DNA from: Tritrichomonas foetus
Taxonomy: Eukaryota > Parabasalia > Tritrichomonadida > Tritrichomonadidae
Reading direction: 5' to 3'
Length of the DNA stretch: 64,000 bases
Assembly (NCBI GenBank): GCA_001839685.1
Contig: MLAK01000589.1
Coordinates: forward strand, 1-64,000
Both the position numbers and the translations under genes were made by a program. The number at the start of each line of letters is the position of its first letter. Position 1 is the first letter of the stretch. The notes below the pieces were generated by a model. The model made no database searches. It saw only the letters and a list, made by a program, of their open reading frames with translations, and had not been told where the DNA came from. Below are positions 30,469 through 40,261 of the stretch, piece by piece.

Positions 30469-31748
30469 TTTTCAAATATTATTTTCACTTTTTGAGATAT
30501 TTAATTCCGAATTAATTGTGAGATAATTATCAAAAAGCTCTAGTACATTAAGAAAAAGCTCTAGTCTATTCAGAACAAGGATTCTTTTCTTAGAAGGAGA
30601 AATAAATTATATTCAAAACCCCTCAAAAAATTGTCAACTCATTGAAAATTCTTGACGATATTATCGTATCTTTTTACAATGCAATAATGAGTTAAAATTT
30701 ACTCAATTGATCTTTTAGAACATTAGCAATTCGCATTTACTAACGGACTAAAAAACCATTCAATCATTTTAGCTTCGAGTGAATAGGATTTTTCGATATC
30801 CATTCTAAACGAAAATTTATAAAAAGCTTACTAAGATCTCAAGGAGCTCTAAATACAGACTCAGCAAAAACCTATTACTTAGTATCCCAAATAACCTTAC
30901 CCTTTTTCACGAACCTACTGTGCGGAATTATAATTTTTATTTTTATTTGTTGCATAATTTAATATAGAATATTGAAAAAAGATTCTGAATTTGATTTTTA
31001 AAACTTTTATTGATCTTCATAACTAGTTTATCAATCATGCCTGTGCATTTGATCGTCCTAGGACTAAAGAAAAAGTTAAGTTAAATAAACATTTTTTGCA
31101 AACCTGCAAGAAACACTATCTCCACCAGTTCTAAATCACAAATATCATTAAGGACTTCTATAATGACTGTCATTTTTTAATAGTGAGGAAAGATGTCGGC
31201 ACAAGGATTAAATTTGATGCACGATGATCTTCATACACAACAACTACGAAACTAAATTAAGTTCGCTTCGCATTTAGGGTTAAAGCGAAGTGATCTTTGT
31301 CGGTTCTTTGAGTCAATTCGACTTGGAGTATGTGCGGCGAGTGAACTAGGCCCCGCCGGAGCTGTGGTCTGGTGCGCACCAGCGCCTACACCAACAGTCG
31401 AATGAGTCGAAGGGGCCCACATAATAATGACGATATCTTTCTGCTTTAGATAGCTCCAATATTTATATTTTATATGATCTTCCACCAATATACAAAGTAT
31501 TGTACAATATTGTACGTGAGGGGAACAGTCTTTTTCATGAAATTCTTTTTTGAAATATCTATATAAATATATATGATTTTCCTTCATCACTTTCTCCAAT
31601 AATTACAATTTCATAGTCTTTCATTAATAAATAGGAATGTCAAAATCCAAAATATCACATCACACCATATTTCTGTCTATTATCAATAATCATTTCATGA
31701 ATAAAAGAATTCAAAGCATGATAATAGTTTATTAATATACACATATTT
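30469..31748. other. Intergenic region with a GC-rich island
   Basis: About 1.3 kb between the ankyrin and CAMSAP genes. Most of it is AT-rich and featureless. The exception is the unusually GC-rich stretch at 31255-31425, listed separately. Confidence 0.5.
31255..31425. other. GC-rich island in AT-rich DNA
   Basis: Roughly 170 bp whose composition is unlike everything around it, with runs such as gtgcggcgagtgaacta, ggccccgccggagctg and gcgcaccagcgcc. A small hairpin (cttcgc...gcgaag) lies near 31265-31290. On the minus strand it is the tail of a 115-codon open frame (31252-31599) whose translation, TAPAGPSSLAAHTPSRID, is Ala/Pro/Ser-rich, but the first half of that frame is AT-rich and of different character. 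It is probably a fragment of a dispersed repeat or an insertion. It is not a tRNA that I could fold. Confidence 0.6.
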
Positions 31749-34700
31749 TCACCATGAACGTTTCTCAAGTTTCTTCTTTAATGAGAATCCATCAGTAGTT
31801 TGGGTAAAACTTTTTGTAGCTATTTTATCAAAAGCTTTTTGACCATTACTATATTTATAATAAATACTCACATCATTATCAGTTACCTCATCTGGTCCGT
31901 TTCCCCATAATTTTACTGCGCTGGAATTTTCACTCATTAAGACATAGATTCCTTTGAATTTTTGAGTTCTTGAAGCCATTAATAGCATGAATCGTTCGTC
32001 TTTATATTCTTTTAGAAGTGTGGTAATTTCTTTTAGTAATTTTGAATAGCGTGGACCAGGAATTGATGTAAAGCGAAGGGCATTAATAATTGTTTGGTAA
32101 TTTGGTACAGTTGTTGACCGTTTGTTGTAATTTCCTGGTTTAAATTTGAACCCTGGTTTTCCAGGGGAAAGTTGTTCAGCCTTTCTTAAAATGTCTTCTG
32201 GGCTGTCTTCTTCTTCGCCTTTTCCATCTTTGGATTGATTCATCTTGTTTGAGTCATTGCCATCATTGGAACAATTTATATTATTATTTGAGTCATTGTT
32301 TTCATTGTTTTTGTTTTGCTCGCTATCATTTTCATTTACATTAGAATTTTTGGAATTGGTACTATTATCTGTATCATCAAGAAGCTGACTGTTTTTCTCG
32401 GGATTTGGATTAGTTTTCGAAAATCTATCTTTTGAATTTTGATGTGAATTGGTTGTATTATTTGAAGAAACCCCATCACCTTGTCCTGAGTTAGAATCAC
32501 TTTGGTTCAGATTTCCACTTTGGTTTAGATTTCCACTTTGGCTCAGATTTCCACTTTGGTTCAGATTTCCACTTTGGCTCAGATTTCCACTTTGGTTCAA
32601 ATCTCCACTTTCATTAAGAGAGTCACTATTATTCAGTTTGTCCACGTATTTATTATTGTTGTCCAAATTATCATTTATTAATTGGCTATTGGTATTATTG
32701 AGATTATTGATATTGTGATCAAGAGTATCATTATTGGCTTTAATATTGTTTTCATTTAATTGACGGTTTTCTGTATTGTCACCAGCAAATGAAAAGTTGA
32801 CTCGATATGTTGATTTAAGTGCATTTTTTTTATGATTGTTATCATCATTTGATTTGCTTCCATTATTCGTATTGTCATTGTCATTTTCTATCTGGTTAGA
32901 ATCATTTGGTAGGGCATCATCGTCATTCATTGAGATATTATTTTTCTCATTCTGCCCTTTTCGAATTGACATTCCTAATTTAATTTTTGATCGATTTTTC
33001 TCATCACTATCTTCTTCTTCATCCTCAGTCCCAGAGGCTTCTTTAACATTTTTTTCATTGTCATCATTTAGATTTTGTTTATTTTGAGTATTCTTTAGTT
33101 GGCCATTTTTATTGTTTTCATTTATACTGTTATCATCATCAGATTCATCAGATGAATCTGGCACTTCACCAAGCATTTTAAGTTTTCGAATCGTTCCTTT
33201 ATATTTAGTATTATCATAATTTTTTTCATTATAATTTTCATCATCATCCTTTCCATTTTCATTATTTGGTTTTGTTTTATTTAAATTCGAATCATTTTCT
33301 TTTCTATTAAAATTGTCGTCACTTTCACTATCACCATCGTCATCATCATCAGATAATTCAGGAACTTCGCCTAGCATTTGGAACCTACGAATGGTGCTTT
33401 TAAGATCAGTAATATTTTTCTCACCATCATCATCATCATCATCGGTATCATTAATATCGTTTTGATTACCATCATAATCATCACCCAATGCAACCAAATC
33501 GACAATTGTCATTCCACTGATCAATTCTTTCTTTAATTGAATTAAATTGAAAGGTGGTTTAATATTATTCAACAGTTTTTCAAAAAAGTATTTCGCATTT
33601 TGATAAATTGAATCCCTTTGTGGATTATTATCCATGGTAGCTTTTTGCATTTCTTCTAAAAATATTTCATACAAACTTTTGATGGTTCTTTCTTCATTGG
33701 GAAATTTTTCAATAATTTTTTTGACAAGAATTTCTATTTCAGGGAATTCAAGATGAATTTTTACTTTTTGTTCGAAATTAAAACCAGATTCTACTTCAAT
33801 TTTGGAATTAACGTTTAATTCACTTTCAGTGTTTGAGTTTGTATTTGATGATGAAATTGGTTTGATGGGATCTAATTTTTGTCGGAATCCTTTTTTAGGA
33901 GTAATGGGACTAACTTGATCAACTTTTGGACGAACAATTTTAGGATTAGATGATTTATTGACAGTAATCGCCGGCGGTCTAGAAGTGGAAGATTTTTTCA
34001 AAATATCATTAAGTTGACCAGTTTTTGAAAACACCATATTTAGTGGTTTAGTTGGAGAAATGGTTTTATTTTGACCTCTTGAAGATGATGAAGAAACATT
34101 TGAAGCTGTTCTTGGTCTCGAACTACCAGAAATTGGTGATAATGGCTCAATTATAATATTCGGTGGAAGTCTTTGATCGACTCGAACAAATTTCTTTACT
34201 CCAGTTCTTGTTGCATAGTAAAGATCAGAAATAAACAATAAAAATAAATTATTATCAGTTGGTAATTTCATTGGAACGAAAACATGAAGTTCATCCAAAA
34301 TAATTCTTGCTAAAGTTCTATTTGATTCAATTTCTTCTTCATTCTCGCCTTTTTTAATGTCACCTTTAGGAATTTGTTTTGGAAAGATTCTTGATAAACA
34401 GGCACAAACTTTAGAAAAGTTGGCAATATCGTTTTGTAAATTTTCTATTGGCTTTATTTCTTGATCGAAATTGATATTACAATGAAATTTTGAGAGCCAG
34501 AGCGAAACGGCTTCTTCAAGTAAATCTGGATGACTTTGAAGTGTGAAAAAAGAACGCGGTAATTTTCTTAAATCATCTGTTAATAAATCAATAGTGATTG
34601 AACGATCAAGCACAGCATATTCAATTGATCTGCACAAATTCAAATGATGATCAATTTTTCCATTTGATAGTCCCTCCTCGTCGCAGGGTTGTTGGGGCCT

Positions 34701-35003
34701 ATAACCACATTTAGATATATTTGATATTATTATATTGAAGTTTAAGTTTTCATACTTCATATTTCCGTTTTGATTTGATATCAAGTTTTTCTGGAAAAGA
34801 GTCGTGACAATGATGCCGTAGTAATTTGGATTTGATAAAATCTTGGTTGCAATTGGAAATTCTGGACGTTGGAGTTGTGAATAATTTGGAATTTCTTTTA
34901 AAAATGAAAGTGAGAGTAAAGGAAGCTCTATTTCGGACTGATTAGCGCATATAAGTCGATCACAAATAATTCCAATCCAGTGTAGATGGGAATCTGCCTC
35001 CAT
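31749..35003 (-). CDS. CAMSAP/Patronin-like microtubule minus-end protein (CKK domain)
   Basis: 1084 residues. The last 110 (975-1084) read as a CKK domain: RYSKLLKEITTLLKEYKDERF, then an RTQKFKGIYVLM strand, a LWGNGPDEV turn, a YYKYSNGQKAFDKIA segment and a TDGFSLK end. CKK binds the minus ends of microtubules. Residues 1-260 have features of the CAMSAP calponin-homology module, for example LLFISDLYYATRTG near 255. Between them lie 600 residues of Asn/Asp/Ser low complexity, including an 18-bp tandem repeat encoding SGNLNQ/SGNLSQ and three acidic GEVP-S-DDD segments that are similar to one another. Probable role: anchoring or protecting minus ends of the axostyle, pelta or flagellar root microtubules (inference). 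Confidence 0.88.
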   Translation of the reverse strand: MEADSHLHWIGIICDRLICANQSEIELPLLSLSFLKEIPNYSQLQRPEFPIATKILSNPNYYGIIVTTLFQKNLISNQNGNMKYENLNFNIIISNISKCGYRPQQPCDEEGLSNGKIDHHLNLCRSIEYAVLDRSITIDLLTDDLRKLPRSFFTLQSHPDLLEEAVSLWLSKFHCNINFDQEIKPIENLQNDIANFSKVCACLSRIFPKQIPKGDIKKGENEEEIESNRTLARIILDELHVFVPMKLPTDNNLFLLFISDLYYATRTGVKKFVRVDQRLPPNIIIEPLSPISGSSRPRTASNVSSSSSRGQNKTISPTKPLNMVFSKTGQLNDILKKSSTSRPPAITVNKSSNPKIVRPKVDQVSPITPKKGFRQKLDPIKPISSSNTNSNTESELNVNSKIEVESGFNFEQKVKIHLEFPEIEILVKKIIEKFPNEERTIKSLYEIFLEEMQKATMDNNPQRDSIYQNAKYFFEKLLNNIKPPFNLIQLKKELISGMTIVDLVALGDDYDGNQNDINDTDDDDDDGEKNITDLKSTIRRFQMLGEVPELSDDDDDGDSESDDNFNRKENDSNLNKTKPNNENGKDDDENYNEKNYDNTKYKGTIRKLKMLGEVPDSSDESDDDNSINENNKNGQLKNTQNKQNLNDDNEKNVKEASGTEDEEEDSDEKNRSKIKLGMSIRKGQNEKNNISMNDDDALPNDSNQIENDNDNTNNGSKSNDDNNHKKNALKSTYRVNFSFAGDNTENRQLNENNIKANNDTLDHNINNLNNTNSQLINDNLDNNNKYVDKLNNSDSLNESGDLNQSGNLSQSGNLNQSGNLSQSGNLNQSGNLNQSDSNSGQGDGVSSNNTTNSHQNSKDRFSKTNPNPEKNSQLLDDTDNSTNSKNSNVNENDSEQNKNNENNDSNNNINCSNDGNDSNKMNQSKDGKGEEEDSPEDILRKAEQLSPGKPGFKFKPGNYNKRSTTVPNYQTIINALRFTSIPGPRYSKLLKEITTLLKEYKDERFMLLMASRTQKFKGIYVLMSENSSAVKLWGNGPDEVTDNDVSIYYKYSNGQKAFDKIATKSFTQTTDGFSLKKKLEKRSW
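32497..32614 (-). repeat. 18-bp tandem repeat inside the CAMSAP-like gene
   Basis: About six and a half copies of an 18-bp unit (ctttggttcagatttcca and close variants) encode alternating SGNLNQ and SGNLSQ. The high identity suggests recent slippage, so length polymorphism is expected. Confidence 0.85.
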
Positions 35004-35231
35004 GCCACACCTTCAAATTTTCGCGCTTTAAAATTGAATTAAATTGAAAAAAACGATTTTGCGACGATATAAACTTTTTCTATAAAAGCATCAAAGATTG
35101 AAGAAGAATCTCCTTTATTACTTATGGGTTAGATATTTCTGAATCTATAAGCAATCCAAATAATAACTTCACTAAATCTTATTGCTTGATAAATCATTTA
35201 AGATTTTCGTTTAATGTCAAATTTACATTTA

Positions 35232-35258
35232 CCCCAAAATCGTATACTTTTCCCCTTT
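35232..35258 (+). repeat. Left terminal inverted repeat of the pogo-like element
   Basis: 27 bases that match the reverse complement of 39166-39192 except at two positions, with TA directly outside. Confidence 0.88.
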
Positions 35259-36520
35259 TGACGACCATTTTGCCAAAAAACGTACGATAACATATTGAAT
35301 AAAATACGTTATTTACCGAAAAATATCAGAAAATGATCATAACTCGCCGAGAAATGATTTTCTATTCGATACCTTTTACACGATTATTCGCCTTTGCATG
35401 CACAGCAAAATAGCTCTTTTCCACTAAAAACATCGATCGCAAAAAAAATTGAAATCCTTTCATCATTATACACAGATGTTTTCTTGTTTCGTATTTTGGG
35501 GCACATATTTTTAAACACGTACAAAAACATATAATCGGTAATTCAACGAAAATTAGATTTTTTGGGACACTTTATCTGACATTAATCGTCTAAAAAAACG
35601 ACCTTCAAACAAAATTTACCAAGTACCTCAAGTGAAATTAATCTAAATGAGATGTGTTCTATATGTTGCAAAAATAAAAAAATTCGCGCCAAAAATGGAA
35701 TCATTTACATTTCTCAATAATTTTTATTCAAAGGAAATTCAAAAGTTATTTCTGGAAATAGAAATTATCGCGTCAAATATAATTCTATATTTCAGTTAGA
35801 GCCGAAAATAAAAAAATAGCCACAAATCATCAAAATAGCGGTTTTCATTTTTTCTTGTTTTTGTGTTTTATCCTTATATTTCTTAATAGCAACGCGTGAA
35901 TTATATGCTGATATACGTTTTTAAGTCAGAAAACTTGTTGTTATTTCTTCATTGATAATTTTATTGACTACTGAATTTTCACTTTTAATCCATCCAAGTT
36001 GGTGAGGTAAATTTGCTCAAAATTACATCGAAAAAGTCGATATTATTTTGCTTTTCTTTAATTTTAGATATTATCATTTAATTTTCTAAGAAGTCAAATA
36101 TAATATATTATCTGGTGATGTAATACAATCTTACAATCAATATATTGAATGAAAATCATCAATAAATTATCGTTATTTTTCCTTTTAGTTATTATCAAGT
36201 CGTGAAATGTTATTTCGTTTATTAATTAATGGTTTCTTTATTTACCTATTTTGTTGCAGTATAATTTTTAATCGTTATTGGACAAATATCGATTAACAAA
36301 TCGTTCACTAATAGTATCAAATTAGAGAAATACCTTTTCCACTTTTTTTGGGTGGTGTGTTTTTCTCCAGCCTCGCATGCACCTAATTTTAATGTTGAAC
36401 GTGATCATACTGCATCAATGTTTCTTTATACAATTCTTTTTACTTCTACTCTTGCACCTAATCATCATCAACTAAAAAATCATGTAAAAATTCGTACAAA
36501 TATCGATATAACTTGGAGAT

Positions 36521-36824
36521 TTATATTTGTTTCACAAGATAAAATAAAGCATTCATTGGTTCAACAATAAAATCCTCGCGAGGATCATTTTTTGGCATAT
36601 TAGTTCTGTAAGAACCAGAATTATCATAGTGAAACGACTTTGCAAACAATGAAAATCTCGTTTTTTTCCCTTTGAACATGAAATTGTTTGCTTGCAAAAT
36701 CATGAACACAACTTCGAATAAATTTGGCATGTACAATTATTAACATGCTAAAAGTACGAAGATATGAAAGTAGGAGAAGAAGTGATATGCCAATTTCTGG
36801 ATTAATCGCTTCACGCCTGATCAA
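36521..36824 (-). pseudogene. Possible decayed coding stretch inside the element
   Basis: Two overlapping minus-strand frames read like protein: INPEIGISLLLLLSYLRTF in one (36624-36824), and YDNSGSYRTNMPKNDPRED in the other (36521-36736). Together they suggest a frameshifted relic of one gene. The family is not recognised and chance remains possible. Confidence 0.25.
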
Positions 36825-37085
36825 TGCTCGGTCAAGACATCAATCGTTGATTTGAAAAAGATTCAATAAATACAATATTGTTAAGATACAACAAAAATGA
36901 TGTTTACAACTTAAGCTATACATATTTATAAATAGACTTATATAAATATAGATGATGTCTCTCTCAATAATGATAATATTTAGAAATTTTCCATACGCTG
37001 TGATTTTATTAAGACTTGAAAGAGATGAAAAATGATTTTTCTTGTTCTGGTTATAAAGGTAAAATCGAATTTAATTAATGAATAA

Positions 37086-37505
37086 GAAGACGCAGAAAAA
37101 AAGAAGGAGGGGGAAAAGAAAACTAAAGTTCAAAGTTCAAAACTTTTATATGAAATCTTACCAAGTGATATAGTGATTCGTGAAACTAATGGTGAATCTG
37201 CTTCTTTGCTCCTGTTCTAAGTTCTACTATTTCACAGATGTGAAAGCATTTTTATTCAAATTACTCTTCATGCCATTCGTGATTGCCTCAAGACCAGAAA
37301 ATTTACCATTCACTCTATTAAAGTAAGTGAAGAATCGTTTACATTGTTGATTGAAGCATATCCTTTTGTTATTACCGACCTTTTCTGTCACATTATTTCT
37401 GCCATCAAAAAAATAGCTTGTGATTTTGCAGTTAAAAGTGGAAAAGCTCCAAAAGAAATATATNATCTAAAGGTAAAAATTCATAATTTCATGAATTTAC
37501 ATTAA
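37086..37505 (+). pseudogene. Decayed ORF with one stop and one ambiguous base
   Basis: One frame is open from 37086 to a TAA at 37503-37505 apart from a TAA at 37218-37220. The translation is protein-like, with a basic start, LLYEILPSDIVIRETNGES before the stop, and a helical, Cys/Phe/Ile-rich run after it (for example ITDLFCHIISAIKKIACDF). The unresolved base at 37464 falls in this frame. No family is recognised. It lies on the strand opposite the transposase, inside the transposon, so it may be captured host sequence. Confidence 0.35.
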
Positions 37506-37667
37506 ATGATCCACAAAAAACTGTTTGAGCTGATTCATTTCCTACTTTTTATTTCAAAATGAATTGATTTCGCAAAATTCACGGAATGTACACCTTCTCT
37601 TACCAATATCATGAGTTGTTCTAGCTGAATATGAGTTCGAAATAGTAAATACACTTGTTGATGATGA

Positions 37668-38990
37668 TTAAAAATACTCTAAAAACTCATCTTCAAAATT
37701 ATAATCTGTATCATCCGTATCATCTGTGCTAGAAATCTTATTTTCACATTTACTTATCATGGGGAAACCAGGAATGTTCCATGCTGATTTATATGCATGA
37801 CTGCTTACTTTATTAAGTATTTCTTTGAATGTTCGTGCAGCTAAAGCTTTATTCCAAACTGAATTCCCTTCAATTGCTTTTCTCCGTGAAATATCCCACG
37901 CTTTTTTCATTTTAGCCTTAATAATTCCAAAGATCTTTCTATCTAATGGCTGAAAGGAACCAGTACCATTGGCGGGGACAAAAATGAGATCTATTTGCAA
38001 ACTCTGTGCAAGTTCTCTGACAATTGCATCTTTATGCGTGCTGTATACATCTAAGACTAAACAGCAAGGCTCATTATTAACTTGTTCTGATAACCATTTA
38101 ATGTATTGACACATCACTTCACTGGTTGCCCAACCTGTTTCACTTTTCATTATTTTGATATCATTTTCATAATTCCAGGCTTCTCCGAATTGCATTTCGG
38201 AGTTTTCTTGATTACCTTTCGTGAGAAATATTGGTTCAAGTATAGTTCCCCCAAAGCTAATTGTTGTTAAACATGTAAAACCACTTTTTTCATCTTCATT
38301 AATAAAAGATGGAACGTTTTCAGCTCCTTTCCTGCCAATTACTTTGGAAGGTGGGCAACACACATGGACAAAAGTTTCATCCATATTGAAGATTCTTTCA
38401 GGATGATAATCTTGAGCTGCATGTGTTAATTTTTCTATAAAGATGTCAATAAACTTTGGATCCACTTCTCCCTTTTTACTGGGTTTTGATGATCTCACCG
38501 ATAGGCCGTATTTGTCAAGGAATCTGTAAGCCCAAGAATTTGTGGCCGAGAAACGATCTCTACCAACTTGTTCCATGGATAATTGTTGATACAAATGAAT
38601 TGCTGTGTCTTGAAGTTCGTTCAAGGTGAATGGAGTTCCGTTATTAAGTTTATCAGATACTAAATTGAATAGTTGATCTTCTGTTTCATTTGGGAGCGTT
38701 GTTACCCCTAGTGCTTCATATGGAGTGTAGTTAGGGTCTTTTTTAAATTTTTGTCGCCATTTTTTAAGCGTTTGATATTTTATATTCGTATCATGTGAAA
38801 CTTGTTTAAGCGCCCCATATGGTAATTCCTTCATTTTCAAGTATTCCCATATGGGAGCTACTTCATTGATGGAATCATTCATCCACACATGATGGTTTTT
38901 GACCAGTTTCGGAAACTTGGGCACTTTTCGAATATTCGTCAACGGAAGTAGTATTTGTTTTCTTTTGGAATACTTTCTTTTCTTCCCCAT
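37668..38990 (-). CDS. Pogo/Tigger-like transposase (DDE superfamily)
   Basis: 440 residues from the ATG at 38990. A basic N-terminus precedes a helix-turn-helix (about residues 45-82, GALKQVSHDTNIKYQTLKKW) and a CENP-B-like second DNA-binding region to about 165. The DDE_1 catalytic core follows: Asp204 in FNMDET, Asp314 in LVLDVYSTH and Asp350 in QPLDRKIFG, with 35 residues between the last two. This is the organisation of Tc1/mariner-superfamily pogo-like enzymes. The frame is undamaged, so it is potentially active. It lies just inside the right inverted repeat of the 3.96-kb element. Confidence 0.93.
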   Translation of the reverse strand: MGKKRKYSKRKQILLPLTNIRKVPKFPKLVKNHHVWMNDSINEVAPIWEYLKMKELPYGALKQVSHDTNIKYQTLKKWRQKFKKDPNYTPYEALGVTTLPNETEDQLFNLVSDKLNNGTPFTLNELQDTAIHLYQQLSMEQVGRDRFSATNSWAYRFLDKYGLSVRSSKPSKKGEVDPKFIDIFIEKLTHAAQDYHPERIFNMDETFVHVCCPPSKVIGRKGAENVPSFINEDEKSGFTCLTTISFGGTILEPIFLTKGNQENSEMQFGEAWNYENDIKIMKSETGWATSEVMCQYIKWLSEQVNNEPCCLVLDVYSTHKDAIVRELAQSLQIDLIFVPANGTGSFQPLDRKIFGIIKAKMKKAWDISRRKAIEGNSVWNKALAARTFKEILNKVSSHAYKSAWNIPGFPMISKCENKISSTDDTDDTDYNFEDEFLEYF

Positions 38991-39165
38991 TAAGTCTGAA
39001 ATTAGAAATTAAATATACATATGTGAGAATATAAAAAGTGAAATGATCCATTCTAACCGTACATTAATTTAATCAAAAAGTTATTTTAATATTGAAAAAA
39101 ACTATCAATAAAAATCTGACAATTGTCAGATTTTCGTCGAATTATAACCATATCTTGTAAAACAG

Positions 39166-39192
39166 AAAGGGGAAAAGTTTGCGATTTTGGGG
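39166..39192 (-). repeat. Right terminal inverted repeat of the pogo-like element
   Basis: Inverted partner of 35232-35258; TA follows at 39193-39194. Confidence 0.88.
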
Positions 39193-39297
39193 TATTGATT
39201 GTTCAATGAAATTGATATCAGCATTTATGATATTGCTCTCATTGTTTATTTTTATATTAGTTTCTAAATAGACATTTAGGATAAGTTCTATTTATCT

Positions 39298-39948
39298 TTA
39301 TTTTGCATTTTTTAATTCTATCATTTTATCGAAAGTAAATCCGACAAAGTTATCAAGAATAATGTCACACTTCGATCGAATTGAATCTGCTGAGTTTGTA
39401 GTTGTAAGCCCAATGACATTCATTTTGGCACTCCTGCCTGACGAAATTCCATTGAATGAATCTTCAAAAACAAAGCAATTCTCTGGTAAAACACCAAGTT
39501 CTTTCGCTGCAGTCAAATAGCAAAGTGGATCAGGCTTGGAAATTGGTGCTTTGTCTGGTGTGACAAGGGTGTCAATCAGTTGTTCAAGTTCAGGATGCTT
39601 AGAAAAGACAATTTTCATTTTTCTCATATAAGAAGATGTTACAATGGCAATTTTTACGTTATGCTTTTTCAAATCTTGCACAAATTCCATAAATCCATCA
39701 ATATAATCTAAGGGCAGTGTTTCATCATAATCTGCAATTAAATCTAAAATAACTTGATGAAGGTGCTCCCTTCCAGCAAAATATTTTTGAAGAACCTTTT
39801 CATCAGACATGCCCATTGTTTCATTTGCAAAATTTGGATGTTCTGGACAATATTTTTGACCTATTTCATCAAACAATATTTTATAATGTCTTTCTGTATC
39901 GAAGATAACTCCATCTAAGTCAAAGAGAGCAGCTAAAGATTCACACAT
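39298..39948 (-). CDS. HAD-superfamily phosphatase, beta-phosphoglucomutase/GS1-like
   Basis: 216 residues, the normal size for this family. Motif I is FDLDGVIFDTE with nucleophile Asp10 and acid/base Asp12. A helical cap domain spans about residues 18-90. Motif II is IVTSS, motif III is the Lys in ISKPDP, and motif IV is FEDSFNGISSG. This combination is typical of HAD phosphatases with an alpha-helical cap (beta-phosphoglucomutase, pseudouridine-5'-phosphatase, DOG-type sugar phosphatases). The precise phosphorylated substrate cannot be read from the sequence. Soluble and cytosolic. It is divergent from the SCAR/WAVE gene, with 313 bp between the starts. Confidence 0.93.
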   Translation of the reverse strand: MCESLAALFDLDGVIFDTERHYKILFDEIGQKYCPEHPNFANETMGMSDEKVLQKYFAGREHLHQVILDLIADYDETLPLDYIDGFMEFVQDLKKHNVKIAIVTSSYMRKMKIVFSKHPELEQLIDTLVTPDKAPISKPDPLCYLTAAKELGVLPENCFVFEDSFNGISSGRSAKMNVIGLTTTNSADSIRSKCDIILDNFVGFTFDKMIELKNAK

Positions 39949-40261
39949 TTAAAATTCTAAACTTTTTCAATATTTCGACCATTTATACAATCAAATATTA
40001 TAAAATAAAAATGGAATTATCTTCATAAATTTCTTGAATTATTAAAAAATAAATTAATAATATTAAATAAATTACCATGTATTTACATAAATTCCAAATA
40101 TAAAGTCTTCTAGTCTTTATTGATCTTCATGAATATCTTCGACTTTTTGAGATTAGCGATAACAATTTTCACCCAAAACCTCACAAATACAATTGTAAAA
40201 AAATTCTCAGAATCTTTTCAATTAATATTCTACATATTCAAAAAAAAAGGCATTTCGAATT
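39949..40261. promoter_or_regulatory. Divergent promoter region
   Basis: 313 bp of AT-rich DNA separating the starts of the HAD phosphatase (minus) and the SCAR/WAVE gene (plus). It must hold both promoters. I see no exact TCA-Py-T-W initiator next to either ATG, and no other motif. Confidence 0.4.

Larger units (their letters stand above)
35232..39192 (-). mobile_element. TA-flanked TIR transposon, pogo/Tigger-like, 3961 bp
   Basis: Inverted ends CCCCAAAATCG(T/C)A(T/A)ACTTTTCCCCTTT at 35232-35258 and 39166-39192 differ at two positions. Both ends are flanked by TA (35230-35231 and 39193-39194), the expected target duplication. The only intact gene is the transposase at 37668-38990, close to the right end. 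The left 2.4 kb holds at least two decayed coding stretches and one ambiguous base. A typical pogo-like element is much shorter, so this copy is composite: nested insertions or captured host DNA. This is the largest mobile element in the window. Confidence 0.85.

Noticed and set aside
31255..31345. Possible tRNA in the GC-rich island
   Set aside because: No cloverleaf and no convincing B box (GGTTCGANNC) could be drawn.
31252..31599. 115-codon minus-strand frame ending in the GC-rich island
   Set aside because: Composition changes abruptly midway, and no conserved domain or promoter is visible, so I describe the island but do not call a gene.
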